64,000 bases of DNA from Aldehydirespirator sp965248735 (GCA_965248735.1 OZ252146.1:186001-250000); one strand, 5' to 3'. Shown: positions 9,273 through 17,522, counted from the stretch's first letter. Notes: generated by a model not told the origin, from the sequence alone. A program made the numbers and translations.

Positions 9273-11450
9273 GTGAGCGGCAACATAGACACGTCCGAGG
9301 CTGACAACAACGCAGCTGAGGCCAGCACGCTAAAAAAGACCTCCCTTCAGCTTGCGTCGGTCAAGCTTCTCTTATCATCGGAGCGAGACGTCGCTATACA
9401 TGATCTTCTATTGGCAACCGCCTTCGAGTATCTCGACTCTGGCGCACGAACATCTCAAGAGATCGCAACGCATCTGGAAACTGTATGGCCAGGATTCCAA
9501 CATAGTCGACATGCGGTCGAGACGATACTACGAGAAGCCGAACGAACAAACTATGTAACTACGCAACGTAACCAGGGATTGAGTACCAAATGGGTAATCG
9601 CTGAGCGTGGAAGACTCGATCTTTCAGGTTCTAGGCAGTGGGCGAATGATGTCATTGACAGGGCTGCGGAACAAATCCGACGAGCAGCGATAGATTATTT
9701 CGGTTCATCGGACCTGCACGAAGTCCAGCGATGGACCGAAATCCTCATTAACTCAATTTCCGTAAGTCTCTCAAGAGGGTTCGCCATTGATCCCTCTCAA
9801 ATCGACATCATTGATAATTTGATTATACCCGCCGAACTCAGTATTGATGTAGTCGACCAGCGACTCAATCAGTTGGTGAAAGACCAAGACGTTCGAGACT
9901 TCCTGCGAAGCATAGCTAGGACATCACTAGATCCGTCCTCGACATTTGGATCCGAATTGGTTCACCACCTTACACTAGGATACGCGTTGCACGCCTTTGC
10001 TGCTGGCTTTGACAATCCCGACGCGCGTAAGGCGATCGGCTCACTCAAGGGTGAGGTGTTCATTCTTGATACTCCCATTCTATTGAGATTAGCTGGACCT
10101 CGTACGCAGGCTGCGTCCATCCTCTCGATTCTCGGCCAAGCCCGGAAGAGTGGCGTACGTGTGATAATCATGCAGCGTACGATTGATGAACTAGGTAAGG
10201 CATTATCCGCCCGTAATGAAGAGGCTCGAGCCATTGAAGAGAGCCTCCAACGTCGGGAGATCGAAGTGCAACATCTTCGAGGGTCGATAAGTGATCAAGT
10301 GTTGCAATTGTGGTTGTCATCAGAGCCTGAAGGCCTTGCAGACTGGCTCACATGGGAAGAGTTCTGTGCCAAGTGTCAACGGACGATCGGTACCGTAAAG
10401 GCACATGGTGGCGAGATTGATTTGACGGATCATCGTTACCATGATGACAGTCAATCTAAGTTCGAAAATGCGTTAAAGGAACGTTTGAGTGAGCGCGGTG
10501 GCGGTCGTGGATATTGGCAGATTGGGCATGATGCAGAGATGCTTGTCAACCTGCGGGCTTTTCGCTTGAAAAACCCTGCTAATCAGACGAAGATCTGGCC
10601 CGGCGCAATCATCGTTTCGCCCGACACCTATCTATCCGACAGTTACCGGACAGGTCCTGCTTCAGAAACACATGAGTTTCCGGCCGCTATCACAGTAGGG
10701 CAGTGGGCAACGATACTTGCAAAATGCAGTGACCCTGCTACGGCAGAGTTTCTCGCCACGGCTCTGAGCCGGGAGGTGTCTGCAAGAGCTGTTCTTAGCC
10801 GCGCAGTGGCAGTCCCAGTCGATACGGCGGTACAGATTGCGCGGTCGCTAAGGAATACGCCGGTCTCAGAGGTGGCGCTTGGTGCAATGAGTATTTCGGT
10901 CGAAGACATTCTACGGTCCGAATCAGTAGACGATCGAGAATCAACGATGGCGGCCCAAGAGTTGGCAGTTAGAGTCCTCGCTCAACGCCACGCGCAACTT
11001 GAGCGAGTTACGCAGGAGCAACGCGATGCGGCTGTCATGGAACGTCAAGAAGCAGAGAAGCACCGGGTGAGTCTTGAGGCGCGGATTGAGGAGCGAGAGA
11101 GGGCTCATCGACGCGAGGCTGAACACGAACGCGAGCGCTCCTCTAGGCTCGAGACGGAGAAGTCAAAGCTTCAAGATCAGATAACTATAGAGCGAGCGGC
11201 GGCGAGGACAGATAACCGTCGAGTATTCGTCTCGACGCTTGTGTGCCTAAGCGTGTTGGGTTCAGCGATCATCCTGTTCGTGTCAAAGGAGATCAGTACT
11301 AGAGGACTCATCGTTGCTCTAGCGGGGACGACGATTCTGATCGGGCTATCGATAGATTGGTACCGCAACAATCGCAGTTGGTATGAGATCGCTATCCCGA
11401 CCTTGGTAAATGGTGGCTGGCTTGTCCTTGATTCACTCCTGCAAGACTGA
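9273..11450 (+). CDS. Uncharacterised PIN-like / coiled-coil / membrane protein
   Basis: A 725-residue protein starting at GTG 9273. Residues about 40-115 look like a winged helix (TSQEIATHLETVWPGF, then helices). A central domain starts at about 258 with EVFILDTPILLRL (D266), TIDEL (E306), GHDAEML (D420, E422) and IIVSPDTYL (D451). The spacing of acidic residues at strand ends suggests a PIN-like nuclease with a long insertion. Residues about 560-645 form a charged coiled coil, followed by two transmembrane helices (about 652-671 and 678-694). The DNA is clearly AT-richer than its neighbours and is flanked by inverted MITE copies, indicating acquisition. Domain calls are by eye; function is unknown, and a membrane-anchored defence effector is inferred from context. 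Confidence 0.85.
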   Translation: MSGNIDTSEADNNAAEASTLKKTSLQLASVKLLLSSERDVAIHDLLLATAFEYLDSGARTSQEIATHLETVWPGFQHSRHAVETILREAERTNYVTTQRNQGLSTKWVIAERGRLDLSGSRQWANDVIDRAAEQIRRAAIDYFGSSDLHEVQRWTEILINSISVSLSRGFAIDPSQIDIIDNLIIPAELSIDVVDQRLNQLVKDQDVRDFLRSIARTSLDPSSTFGSELVHHLTLGYALHAFAAGFDNPDARKAIGSLKGEVFILDTPILLRLAGPRTQAASILSILGQARKSGVRVIIMQRTIDELGKALSARNEEARAIEESLQRREIEVQHLRGSISDQVLQLWLSSEPEGLADWLTWEEFCAKCQRTIGTVKAHGGEIDLTDHRYHDDSQSKFENALKERLSERGGGRGYWQIGHDAEMLVNLRAFRLKNPANQTKIWPGAIIVSPDTYLSDSYRTGPASETHEFPAAITVGQWATILAKCSDPATAEFLATALSREVSARAVLSRAVAVPVDTAVQIARSLRNTPVSEVALGAMSISVEDILRSESVDDRESTMAAQELAVRVLAQRHAQLERVTQEQRDAAVMERQEAEKHRVSLEARIEERERAHRREAEHERERSSRLETEKSKLQDQITIERAAARTDNRRVFVSTLVCLSVLGSAIILFVSKEISTRGLIVALAGTTILIGLSIDWYRNNRSWYEIAIPTLVNGGWLVLDSLLQD

Positions 11451-11573
11451 GCAATTGGCAGGTTTGTGCCTTCCTCATATCGTATAGCCTTAGAACGTGC
11501 GCGGATTGATCATCGGTCGGGGTTCCAGCGGTTGCAGTGGTCGATGAGTTTGGCGGTGAGGATCAAGGCGTCG

Positions 11574-11634
11574 GCTAGTGCTGTGTCTCCAAAATGGCTG
11601 GGGCGACGTAAGAGGTCCATGTCCCGGCTACGGG
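11574..11634 (+). repeat. Right arm of a 61-bp long-range inverted repeat
   Basis: Partner of 9171-9231 in opposite orientation (59/61 identical by eye). It contains the CTAGTGCTGTGTCTCC end and the shared GGGGCGACGTAAGAGG core. Confidence 0.88.
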
Positions 11635-11675
11635 CGGTCTCAGGTGCCATGACCAATTCAGCGACGGACCACTAG
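11575..11675. mobile_element. Small inverted-repeat element (MITE-like), copy 2
   Basis: A 101-bp relative of copy 1 in opposite orientation, again bounded by CTAG (11575-11578 and 11672-11675). The left end is nearly identical to the right end of copy 1. The right end, read on the minus strand as CTAGTGGTCCGTCGC, resembles the left end of copy 1 but is degraded. It is shorter than copy 1, so part of the interior is missing. There is no coding capacity. Confidence 0.65.
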
Positions 11676-11730
11676 CCTGCGGGCCTCATGGGTAGCCTGT
11701 GGAAAACTGGGCGAGGAGAGGTAAGCGGCC

Positions 11731-12486
11731 ATGGCCGACCGAACCGGCATCGAGTGGACCGAGACAACTTGGAACCCAAGCACCGGCTGCGACCGCACCT
11801 CGCACGGCTGTGACAACTGCTACGCGCTCACCCTGGCGAAGCGTCTGAAGGCCATGGGCAATCCCCGGTATCAGAACGACGGCGACCCCGAGCACAGCGG
11901 CCCCGGCTTCGGCCTCACACTGCACGAAGACCTGCTGCATCTCCCATACCGGTGGCGAGCGCCCCGCGTGGTCTTCGTGAACTCCATGAGCGACCTGTTC
12001 CATCCCAACGTGCCGCTGGACTTCATCCAACGCGTCTTCGAGGTCATGGCCGACACGCCCAGGCACACGTACCAGATCCTCACCAAGCGCTCGAAGCGCC
12101 TCGCCTCGCTGGCCGACGAGTTGGACTGGCCCCCCAACGTATGGATGGGCGTCAGCATCGAGTCGAAGCGCTACGCCTTCCGCATCAACCACCTTCGGTC
12201 CGTTCCGGCAGCAGTCCGTTTCATCAGCGCCGAACCCCTACTCGGCCCACTTCCAAACCTGGACCTCTCCTCCATCCACTGGCTAATCGCAGGAGGCGAG
12301 AGCGGCCACAACGCCCGCCCCATGAACGAGGAGTGGGTCCTCGACCTCCGCGATCAGTGCGCAGCAGCCGATGTCGCCTTCTTCTTCAAGCAATGGGGAG
12401 GTCGAACCCCCAAGGCCGGCGGACGCGTCCTCGACGGCACCCTTCACGATGCACTCCCGAACGATCACGCTCATGCTGCCTCATGA
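11731..12486 (+). CDS. DUF5131 (phage Gp37/Gp68-like) three-Cys protein
   Basis: A 251-residue protein from ATG 11731 with a GAGAGG ribosome site. It opens with GIEWTETTWNPSTGC and has three cysteines (C20, C27, C30) in a C-x6-C-x2-C cluster. Later motifs such as FVNSMSDLFH, LTKRSKR, ISAEPLLGP and IAGGESG are typical of the Gp37/Gp68 family, which is thought to be radical-SAM-like. These proteins are usually encoded next to a three-Cys-motif partner (TcmP), and here the next gene overlaps by 4 bp (ATGA at 12483). Its biochemical activity is not known. This copy looks intact although its partner is broken. Confidence 0.88.
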   Translation: MADRTGIEWTETTWNPSTGCDRTSHGCDNCYALTLAKRLKAMGNPRYQNDGDPEHSGPGFGLTLHEDLLHLPYRWRAPRVVFVNSMSDLFHPNVPLDFIQRVFEVMADTPRHTYQILTKRSKRLASLADELDWPPNVWMGVSIESKRYAFRINHLRSVPAAVRFISAEPLLGPLPNLDLSSIHWLIAGGESGHNARPMNEEWVLDLRDQCAAADVAFFFKQWGGRTPKAGGRVLDGTLHDALPNDHAHAAS

Positions 12487-13207
12487 CCTCGCAGGTGAAA
12501 GGAGAAGTACCTCTACTCAGCGGTGCTGAACTTGACGCGCTTGCAACAGGATCCAGCCCCATTCGACCCATCAGGGAGGCGAAAGACCACCTGGTTGGAG
12601 TGCGCGAGTATCACGGTTGGACGCTAAACAAACTCGATGTTCTCAGGAACTATCTCAAGATGTACAGGCAGGTTGCGGGAGGTGGCACCTTCATTGACGC
12701 CTTCGCAGGCACTGGAATCGGCGTATCCTGCCTGTATGGACAAGACCGTCCGAGAACTGGAGTACGATAAGAGAACTTTCTAGATGGAAGACCTATGAGC
12801 CCCCACGGACCCTGACGGGAAGGCCTAGAGAGTGCAAGGTCGAGATGTGGATATTGTTCAACTCCTATCAGGCCATGAACAGACTTTGGCCGTACGACCG
12901 AAACAAGTATTCAGAGTCATTCAGTCCAGAGACTCTGGACCGGGTCTTCGGCACTCGCGGCGCTTGGTGGGATCTATGGAAGAGTCGCCAACCGGCCAGC
13001 GCGTTGGTATCCCGATTTGTCAAGCAACTCAGGAATCTGGGATATCAGTACGTCGTTCCACAACTATTCAACGACCCCCACACCGGACGTCCGCAATACC
13101 ACATGGTTCACGCAACTGATCATCCCAGCGCAGTCTCGTTCATGCGATGGGCAAAACGAAGCACTGACGGCTACGAGAACCAGCAACTTCCGGGACTAGA
13201 TGTCTAG
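12483..13207 (+). pseudogene. tcmP: Broken three-Cys-motif partner gene (tcmP)
   Basis: The N-terminal part (12483-12770, 95 codons) carries the TcmP-like segments LRNYLKMYRQVAGGG and FIDAFAGTG, the latter resembling a methyltransferase nucleotide-binding loop. It then hits a stop. The C-terminal part resumes in another frame by 12845 at the latest (KVEMWILFNSYQAMNRLWP, QYHMVHATDHPSA) and ends at 13207. TcmP-like proteins are normally longer than these two pieces together, and the middle, with the region expected to hold the catalytic motifs, is missing. An internal deletion with frame change explains this best. The C-terminal piece could still be translated from ATG 12845, but is unlikely to work alone. 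Confidence 0.8.
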
Positions 13208-13314
13208 CCCGCATTCGGTTGCACTATGTCCGCGCACGAACGAAGAGCCGACGAGCGGGCCGCGCTCGACGCGATCCGCGTCGTCGAAGACTCAGCTTGT
13301 CACCGCCATCGCAA

Positions 13315-14391
13315 CTAACTGCCTCCGAGTTCAGGCAGCAGTTCGCGCACTCTAGGAATGTGGGCGCGATACTGGCTCCAAGCCAACCGTTCATCGCGTT
13401 GTAGGCGACCGATAACTAGACTCTGATGGACGCCATACAGATCCGCAAGTCGAAATATGGTTGAAGCTGTTATCGGCTCATCTGTGCCTAGACCGTCCGA
13501 AAAAATCCATTCCGCTGCCGTCTCATTCGCTTCAACCTCTTGAGCCGTGACTGTAGGACCATCGTTGCTGTCTTCATCGATTGTTGCCTCACCTTCGGTC
13601 ACATGCCCGTGCCAAAGATGGGCCATCTCATGGAGCAAGGTGAAGACGAAGCCGTCGAATCGATTTCCACGAGTTGAGAGCGCGATGATCGGTGGACTCG
13701 ACTGCGGCCACACGACAGCTCCATCCAGTTTACTTGATTTCAAAGGCATTTCGCAGACAAACGCTACCCCACAAGTCCCAAGCCAACTGCGGATCTGTGC
13801 AGCCGCAAAGGGGTCACGCAAGCGGGATGGAACCTTCCTAGCGAGCTTCCCGAGTGCCTTCCGATCGAAACGCTGGACCGATTGTCTCGCTCCAATCTGA
13901 GCGACTCGCGCGAGCCATGCCGACTGCTGCGGCGAAAAGCCCTCAATGGGATCTGAGCGCCGTGCAGCTGCCTTGATGGCTGGCTTGCCTTCGATAGTGC
14001 GCATCTGAAGGAGGTCGCAAGTCGCTGATTCTAGGAGATCGAGATCGGTCGTATCCGGAAGCCAGCCTCGCTTGATGACTTCACGAAGCGGCACGAGTGA
14101 GCGAAGCCGTGCGCGACGCTCCACATCCGACAGGCGCTCCGGGTTCATCGCCGCATATCGAAGGCGGTAGTTCGTCTGCAGGTTGAGCCAGAGCTCGGGA
14201 CCCGTGCCAAGAGCTCGCCCGATCTCAAGTGCAGTCTCAGTGGTGATCTCCTTACGGTCGTTGAGGATCTCGGAGACCGCCTGAACTGGTCGCCCTAGAA
14301 TCTCAGCGAATTCTACGTAAGTCCAATCACGGGCATCTAGCTCGTCCCTAAGAATCTCGCCAGGCGAGAAGCTCGGCTCCTTCACGCTCAT
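13315..14391 (-). CDS. higA: HigA-type antitoxin fused to an ImmA/IrrE metallopeptidase
   Basis: A 358-residue protein from the ATG at 14391, chosen because GGGGGAGAG lies just upstream; the frame extends to 14439. Residues about 10-80 are an XRE/HigA helix-turn-helix (LRDELDARDWTYVEFAEIL, then PVQAVSEILN). The C-terminal half is an ImmA/IrrE-type domain with zinc motif HEMAH at about 254-258 and a downstream acidic helix (EVEANETAAEW). Such fusions act as antitoxins or regulators, with the peptidase domain possibly processing partners. The start lies 26 bp after the stop of the HigB-like toxin gene. The HTH closely resembles that of the orphan HigA at 16246. Confidence 0.9.
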   Translation of the reverse strand: MSVKEPSFSPGEILRDELDARDWTYVEFAEILGRPVQAVSEILNDRKEITTETALEIGRALGTGPELWLNLQTNYRLRYAAMNPERLSDVERRARLRSLVPLREVIKRGWLPDTTDLDLLESATCDLLQMRTIEGKPAIKAAARRSDPIEGFSPQQSAWLARVAQIGARQSVQRFDRKALGKLARKVPSRLRDPFAAAQIRSWLGTCGVAFVCEMPLKSSKLDGAVVWPQSSPPIIALSTRGNRFDGFVFTLLHEMAHLWHGHVTEGEATIDEDSNDGPTVTAQEVEANETAAEWIFSDGLGTDEPITASTIFRLADLYGVHQSLVIGRLQRDERLAWSQYRAHIPRVRELLPELGGS

Positions 14392-14416
14392 CTCTCCCCC
14401 TTCTCTTCTACGTCGA

Positions 14417-14716
14417 TCAGTGGTAGTCAACGACTTCAATCACGATTACAACCTTGCCGTCCTCGTCCTCGTCGAGTGTGAGGATGAGTCTCCATTGGTC
14501 GTTGAGACGAACGGAATGCTGCCCACTCCGTTTGCCTTTCAGTTTCTTGAAGTTGAGTGATTGCATCCTCCGTAGCACCAGTTCGCTCTCGGCTGCTTCG
14601 AGAATCGCGACCTTCTTCCGGAACGTTTTGGCAAGGTCGCGGCCCATCCTCGGCGGGTTGTGGTCCTCGTCGTGGTATAGCCGCCGCAACTCGGCATCCG
14701 CGAACCTGATCCGCAC
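14417..14716 (-). CDS. higB: HigB/RelE-family mRNA interferase toxin
   Basis: A 99-residue basic protein from a GTG at 14716. It shows the RelE/HigB fold pattern: N-terminal strand (MRIRFADAEL), helices, then LNFKKLKGKRSGQHSVRLNDQWRLI and a final strand VVIVIEVVDYH. Family members cut mRNA at the ribosome. It precedes the HigA-ImmA gene, the toxin-first order typical of higBA loci. The conserved basic and aromatic residues (K, R, W) look intact. Confidence 0.9.
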   Translation of the reverse strand: MRIRFADAELRRLYHDEDHNPPRMGRDLAKTFRKKVAILEAAESELVLRRMQSLNFKKLKGKRSGQHSVRLNDQWRLILTLDEDEDGKVVIVIEVVDYH

Positions 14717-15033
14717 TTGCTAGTTGTCCTTCATGCATAGGGTGATGACTAAGATACAGAATCCCGCTGGCACCTGCAAGCACCTTTGGCAAGATCCAAA
14801 TCCAGCCCCCGCGGCCAGCCTCCTGGGACCGTTGGCCGGGTTAGCAGAGCCGTGGCACCGGAGTCCAGCATTCCCAAGACTTCGAGCCGCGACAGACAAC
14901 GCCCCCTAGAGGGCCCCGAGGCGCTCGCGGTCTACGGACTCGCCCCGTAGTCCCAGTAGCACAAACCTCAGATCCTGCCGCGTGCTTCGGAGTGTCGCCT
15001 CCAGGCATGGGCCCGGCCGGTCGCGACTGACCA
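14717..15033. other. Intergenic stretch, no gene recognised
   Basis: About 317 bp between the higBA promoter side and the end of the DUF5615 pair. It should hold the leftward higBA promoter. The remainder has no ORF with protein-like composition, no tRNA-like fold and no clear terminator that I can see. Confidence 0.5.
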
Positions 15034-15393
15034 CTAGGTGAGCCAGCACTGCCAGGAGCGTCCCTCGACGGGCGGAGACTCCAGGAACGCTCCGAGCGCT
15101 GCGATGAGATTGCTCGGATAGGCCCGAGTCGCTCGGTTGAACCGTCGCGGGCTCGTGAAGACCAGGCCGCAGTGGTCCCGCGCCTCGCTCGCCCAGCCGG
15201 CCGCCAACGACGCGAAGTCTCCGATGTTCTCCGTGACGATCGCCTGATCAGCAGCGCAGGCATACTCCAACAGACCGAGGTCCGAACATCCCCGCAGCGC
15301 CGGTTCGACCGCCACCGCCACCACGTCGTGGCCGGACGCCACGAGCGCCTCGGCCACGGCCGGGGCGTGCATCTCGTCGAGCAGCAGCCTCAC
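15034..15393 (-). CDS. DUF5615 PIN-like toxin
   Basis: A 119-residue protein. The chosen start is GTG at 15393, which overlaps the antitoxin stop (GTGA at 15390-15393); the frame is open further upstream but would overlap more. The N-terminus VRLLLDEMHAPAVAEAL with GHDVVAV, and the later VTENIGDFASL, match the DUF5615 PIN-like family (acidic residues D6, E7 and a central D). These are predicted metal-dependent RNases of type II toxin-antitoxin loci. Activity is inferred from the family. Confidence 0.85.
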   Translation of the reverse strand: MRLLLDEMHAPAVAEALVASGHDVVAVAVEPALRGCSDLGLLEYACAADQAIVTENIGDFASLAAGWASEARDHCGLVFTSPRRFNRATRAYPSNLIAALGAFLESPPVEGRSWQCWLT

Positions 15394-15812
15394 TTCTCGA
15401 GCAGGGCCCTCTGACGCCTCCAAGCCGCTTCGGCCTCGTCCGCGGCCCGGCGACGCTCGTCCAACTCCGCGTCGATCTCCTCGGTGTAATCGGCGTAGTA
15501 GGCCATAGCCGCGTCGACCATCGACGGTGTCAACCCCAACAGTTCGGCCGCTCTGGCCCGCCGCTGCCCGACAGGCACGTCGCCCCCGACTATCGAGCCG
15601 ATCACGTCTGCCACCTCCGGCCCGCCCGCCAGCACGGCACGCCTGCCGGTCGGGCTCTCCCGGAAGACGATCGCCGAATGGGCCTCCATCCTCAGCCCCT
15701 CGTCTATGAGCCGCTCCGCAAGCGTGGAGACACCGACCCGGCGCCGCCGGGCGCTGTCCTTGAGCCGCCTGTGCACCGGCTCCGTCGAGAACCGGATCGA
15801 AACAACAGCCAT
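15390..15812 (-). CDS. Antitoxin of the DUF5615 pair
   Basis: A 140-residue protein from ATG 15812. The N-terminus (VVSIRFSTEPVHRRLKDSA, then VSTLAERLIDEGL) reads as a ribbon-helix-helix or Arc-like DNA-binding segment. The middle carries LLGLTPSMVDAAMAYYADY and the C-terminus is a charged helix (EIDAELDERRRAADEAEAA) likely to wrap the toxin. The stop overlaps the toxin GTG start. Upstream on the minus strand TACACT could serve as a -10 element, inside a small TACA-g-TGTA palindrome. Confidence 0.83.
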   Translation of the reverse strand: MAVVSIRFSTEPVHRRLKDSARRRRVGVSTLAERLIDEGLRMEAHSAIVFRESPTGRRAVLAGGPEVADVIGSIVGGDVPVGQRRARAAELLGLTPSMVDAAMAYYADYTEEIDAELDERRRAADEAEAAWRRQRALLEK

Positions 15813-15837
15813 GACTACAGTGTATTCACGGGTCGCC

Positions 15838-15910
15838 AGCCATCAACCCGCTCATCGCGCCGGGAGACTTCGACTCCATCGCCGACTTGGTCATATCGGA
15901 GAACAGTTGA
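15838..15910 (+). pseudogene. Remnant of the 3' end of an RloA-like ATPase gene
   Basis: The frame ending at TGA 15908-15910 reads AINPLIAPGDFDSIADLVI then SENS, resembling the C-terminal tail of RloA-type AAA ATPases. It overlaps by TTGA with the RloB-like remnant that follows, the normal rloA-rloB arrangement. Nothing of the ATPase body exists upstream, because the antitoxin gene promoter starts there. This is a truncated leftover; the identification rests on a short tail plus context. Confidence 0.45.
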
Positions 15911-16194
15911 GCCGGCGACCGCCGCGACCGCTCGGGCGGGCGTCACCCGGCAGCGCGCCCCGGCGGATCGCCGTCTTCACCGAAGGAAAGAAAACCGAGC
16001 CGGACTACCTCGCCCACTGGCACCGAGCCCATCGCGACCGAGTGCAGGTGGCCATCTCTGGCGACCTCGGTGCTCCAATGACGGTCGTCAACAGTGCAAT
16101 CGAGCAGAAGCGCGACGAAGCCAAGGAGGCCAGGCGTGGGCGCGGGCGCGCCAGTGACGAGTACTGGTGCGTCATAGACGTCGACCAGCACCTG
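15907..16194 (+). pseudogene. 5' fragment of an rloB-like gene
   Basis: From TTG 15907 the frame encodes RRIAVFTEGKKTEPDYLAHW and later EYWCVIDVDQH, the two conserved N-terminal motifs of RloB-family proteins (EGxKTEPxY and DxDxH). These are Toprim-like nuclease partners of RloA ATPases and are associated with phage defence. Homology stops at about 16194, and the frame runs on through promoter-like DNA into the orphan higA. The C-terminal half is gone, so the gene is almost certainly dead. Confidence 0.75.
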
Positions 16195-16223
16195 AATTCT
16201 GGCTCCAAGAGGTGGATCAGAAT

Positions 16224-16238
16224 ATACTGTTGTAGTAT
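16224..16238. promoter_or_regulatory. Inverted repeat and -10-like site before the orphan higA
   Basis: ATACT-gttgt-AGTAT is a perfect 5-bp inverted repeat lying 8 bp upstream of the ATG at 16246 and overlapping a TATACT -10-like element. It is the likely promoter/operator for the HigA-type gene. The sequence is read directly; the function is inferred. Confidence 0.5.
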
Positions 16239-16245
16239 CATAATT

Positions 16246-16779
16246 ATGGAGATGCCGATGTCGAACTCGCCTCGCCGAACAGCTGCACGACCAGCCGACC
16301 GCCTCGGCACCGCTCGCGCCGACCTCAGAAAGCGCTACACGACGACATCGCCTGACGATACGACCGAGGTGGTCGAGGAGACATCCCTAGAACCCCACGA
16401 GCGCGCTCTGTTGGACGACCCCGGACTGCACGGCGCACTCTCCGAGGGCCTGGCCAACCTGCACCTCGCCACCCCCCTCGACGAAGATCTGCTCGACCCC
16501 TCCCAGTACACGCCGGCGGAAGCCTTCCCCCCGGGCGAGTACCTCCGCGACGAGTTCGACGAGCGAGGGTGGACTGTCGCCCAGTTCGCGGAGATGATCG
16601 ATCAGCCGCTTCAGGCCGTGTCGGAGATCCTCGATGCGAAGACGGGGATCACCGCGGAGACGGCCCTCTCCATCTCCGAGGCGCTCGGCACCTCCGCGGA
16701 ATTGTGGCTGAATCTAGAGACCACGTATCGCCGGCACCAGCAGCGCTTGGCCGCCGATCTCGGCGCACACGATCGCTGA
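16246..16779 (+). CDS. Orphan HigA-type helix-turn-helix protein
   Basis: A 177-residue protein. ATGs at 16246, 16252 and 16258 are all possible starts and the first is annotated. Residues about 1-95 are polar and probably disordered. The C-terminal half is an XRE/HigA domain (GEYLRDEFDERGWTVAQFAE, then PLQAVSEILDAKTG and ALGTSAELWLNLETTY), very similar to the HTH of the HigA-ImmA protein at 13315. No toxin gene adjoins it; a decayed rloAB remnant lies immediately upstream. It may be a solitary antitoxin, an anti-addiction protein, or a regulator. Confidence 0.82.
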   Translation: MEMPMSNSPRRTAARPADRLGTARADLRKRYTTTSPDDTTEVVEETSLEPHERALLDDPGLHGALSEGLANLHLATPLDEDLLDPSQYTPAEAFPPGEYLRDEFDERGWTVAQFAEMIDQPLQAVSEILDAKTGITAETALSISEALGTSAELWLNLETTYRRHQQRLAADLGAHDR

Positions 16780-17172
16780 AGCCTCGACACGACAACCGGC
16801 AGGCTTCAGTTCAGCAGCTCTAACGCCCCCGATGGCCTGCTAGGCACTGGCAGGGACCGAGTTCTTGCTCTTGTCGGAGGGGGTGGCTACCGTTCCGTGC
16901 ATCCCCCCAGGCGCTTCGGTGGCTGGGTGCAGGCCCCGGTTCCGGCCGGGGCCTTGCGTTTTCTACCAGCTGCTCGGCTTTTGGATCGGGCCGTTGTGGT
17001 CGTAGCCCACCGCGGGCAACTGGGTCTGAGCGAGGGCGCTCACCCGGACCTACCTGAAGCACGTGCCCTGGAACCGCCGAGAGCGGTTCCGCTTCGGGTG
17101 GGGATTGACGACACCAGCCTCGTCCGCGGGCTGACGTGGGCTTCGTCCCGACGGCTCGGCCGGTCGTGCGCT
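16780..17172. other. Intergenic region with one hairpin terminator
   Basis: About 390 bp between the orphan higA and the end of the RelE-like pair. Apart from the GC-rich hairpin at 16932-16953 I see no ORF with protein-like composition, no tRNA and no repeat. Confidence 0.5.
16932..16962 (+). terminator. Rho-independent terminator
   Basis: GGCCCCGG (16932-16939) pairs perfectly with CCGGGGCC (16946-16953) across a 6-base loop and is followed by TTGCGTTTTC. It would end rightward transcripts from the orphan higA. Confidence 0.6.
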
Positions 17173-17517
17173 CTACTCCGTCGCCTTCGGATGGCCCGGG
17201 CCGACCCAGGTGAGCCACACCGTCATCCTCTCGTCGTCGATGCAGTACCAGATCCGCCCTGACCCCGTGACCTCGTACTGCCACTGCTCCATCTCGACGC
17301 CATTGACCCCGTACAAGCGACGCGAGCCTCTCAGCGGATGCTGTCTGCGGCTGTGCTGGCGAGGCACAGCTGTTAGGGCCTCCCAAGCAGCCCTTGCGCT
17401 CGATGGCGACTCACGGCAGATCTGTTCCCATCCCTTCGCGGAGGCATTGTCGGCAAAACGGATGTCCCATCCGCCGGGGCGCGGCGGCGGAGCGACGCGA
17501 TCGCGCCGACGCGGCAT
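17173..17517 (-). CDS. RelE-like toxin
   Basis: A 114-residue protein from ATG 17517. The pattern WDIRFADNASAKGWEQICRE, then RQHPLRG, MEQWQYEVTGSGRIWYCIDD and VWLTWVGPGHPKAT is typical of actinobacterial RelE-type translation-inhibiting toxins. The C-terminal beta strands with conserved R, W, Y and H are intact. The start lies 5 bp after the stop of the gene at 17523, which is its likely antitoxin. mRNA cleavage is inferred from the family. Confidence 0.8.
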   Translation of the reverse strand: MPRRRDRVAPPPRPGGWDIRFADNASAKGWEQICRESPSSARAAWEALTAVPRQHSRRQHPLRGSRRLYGVNGVEMEQWQYEVTGSGRIWYCIDDERMTVWLTWVGPGHPKATE

Positions 17518-17522
17518 TGGCG

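Noticed and set aside
12845..13207. A separate small gene starting at ATG 12845
   Set aside because: Its sequence reads as the C-terminus of TcmP and its frame continues upstream of the ATG with similar content, so it is part of a broken gene.
16920..16960. GC-rich hairpin with GGTTCC as a possible tRNA T-arm
   Set aside because: The loop is not a T-loop (no purine after TTC), and no acceptor, D or anticodon stems can be drawn. It is better read as a terminator.
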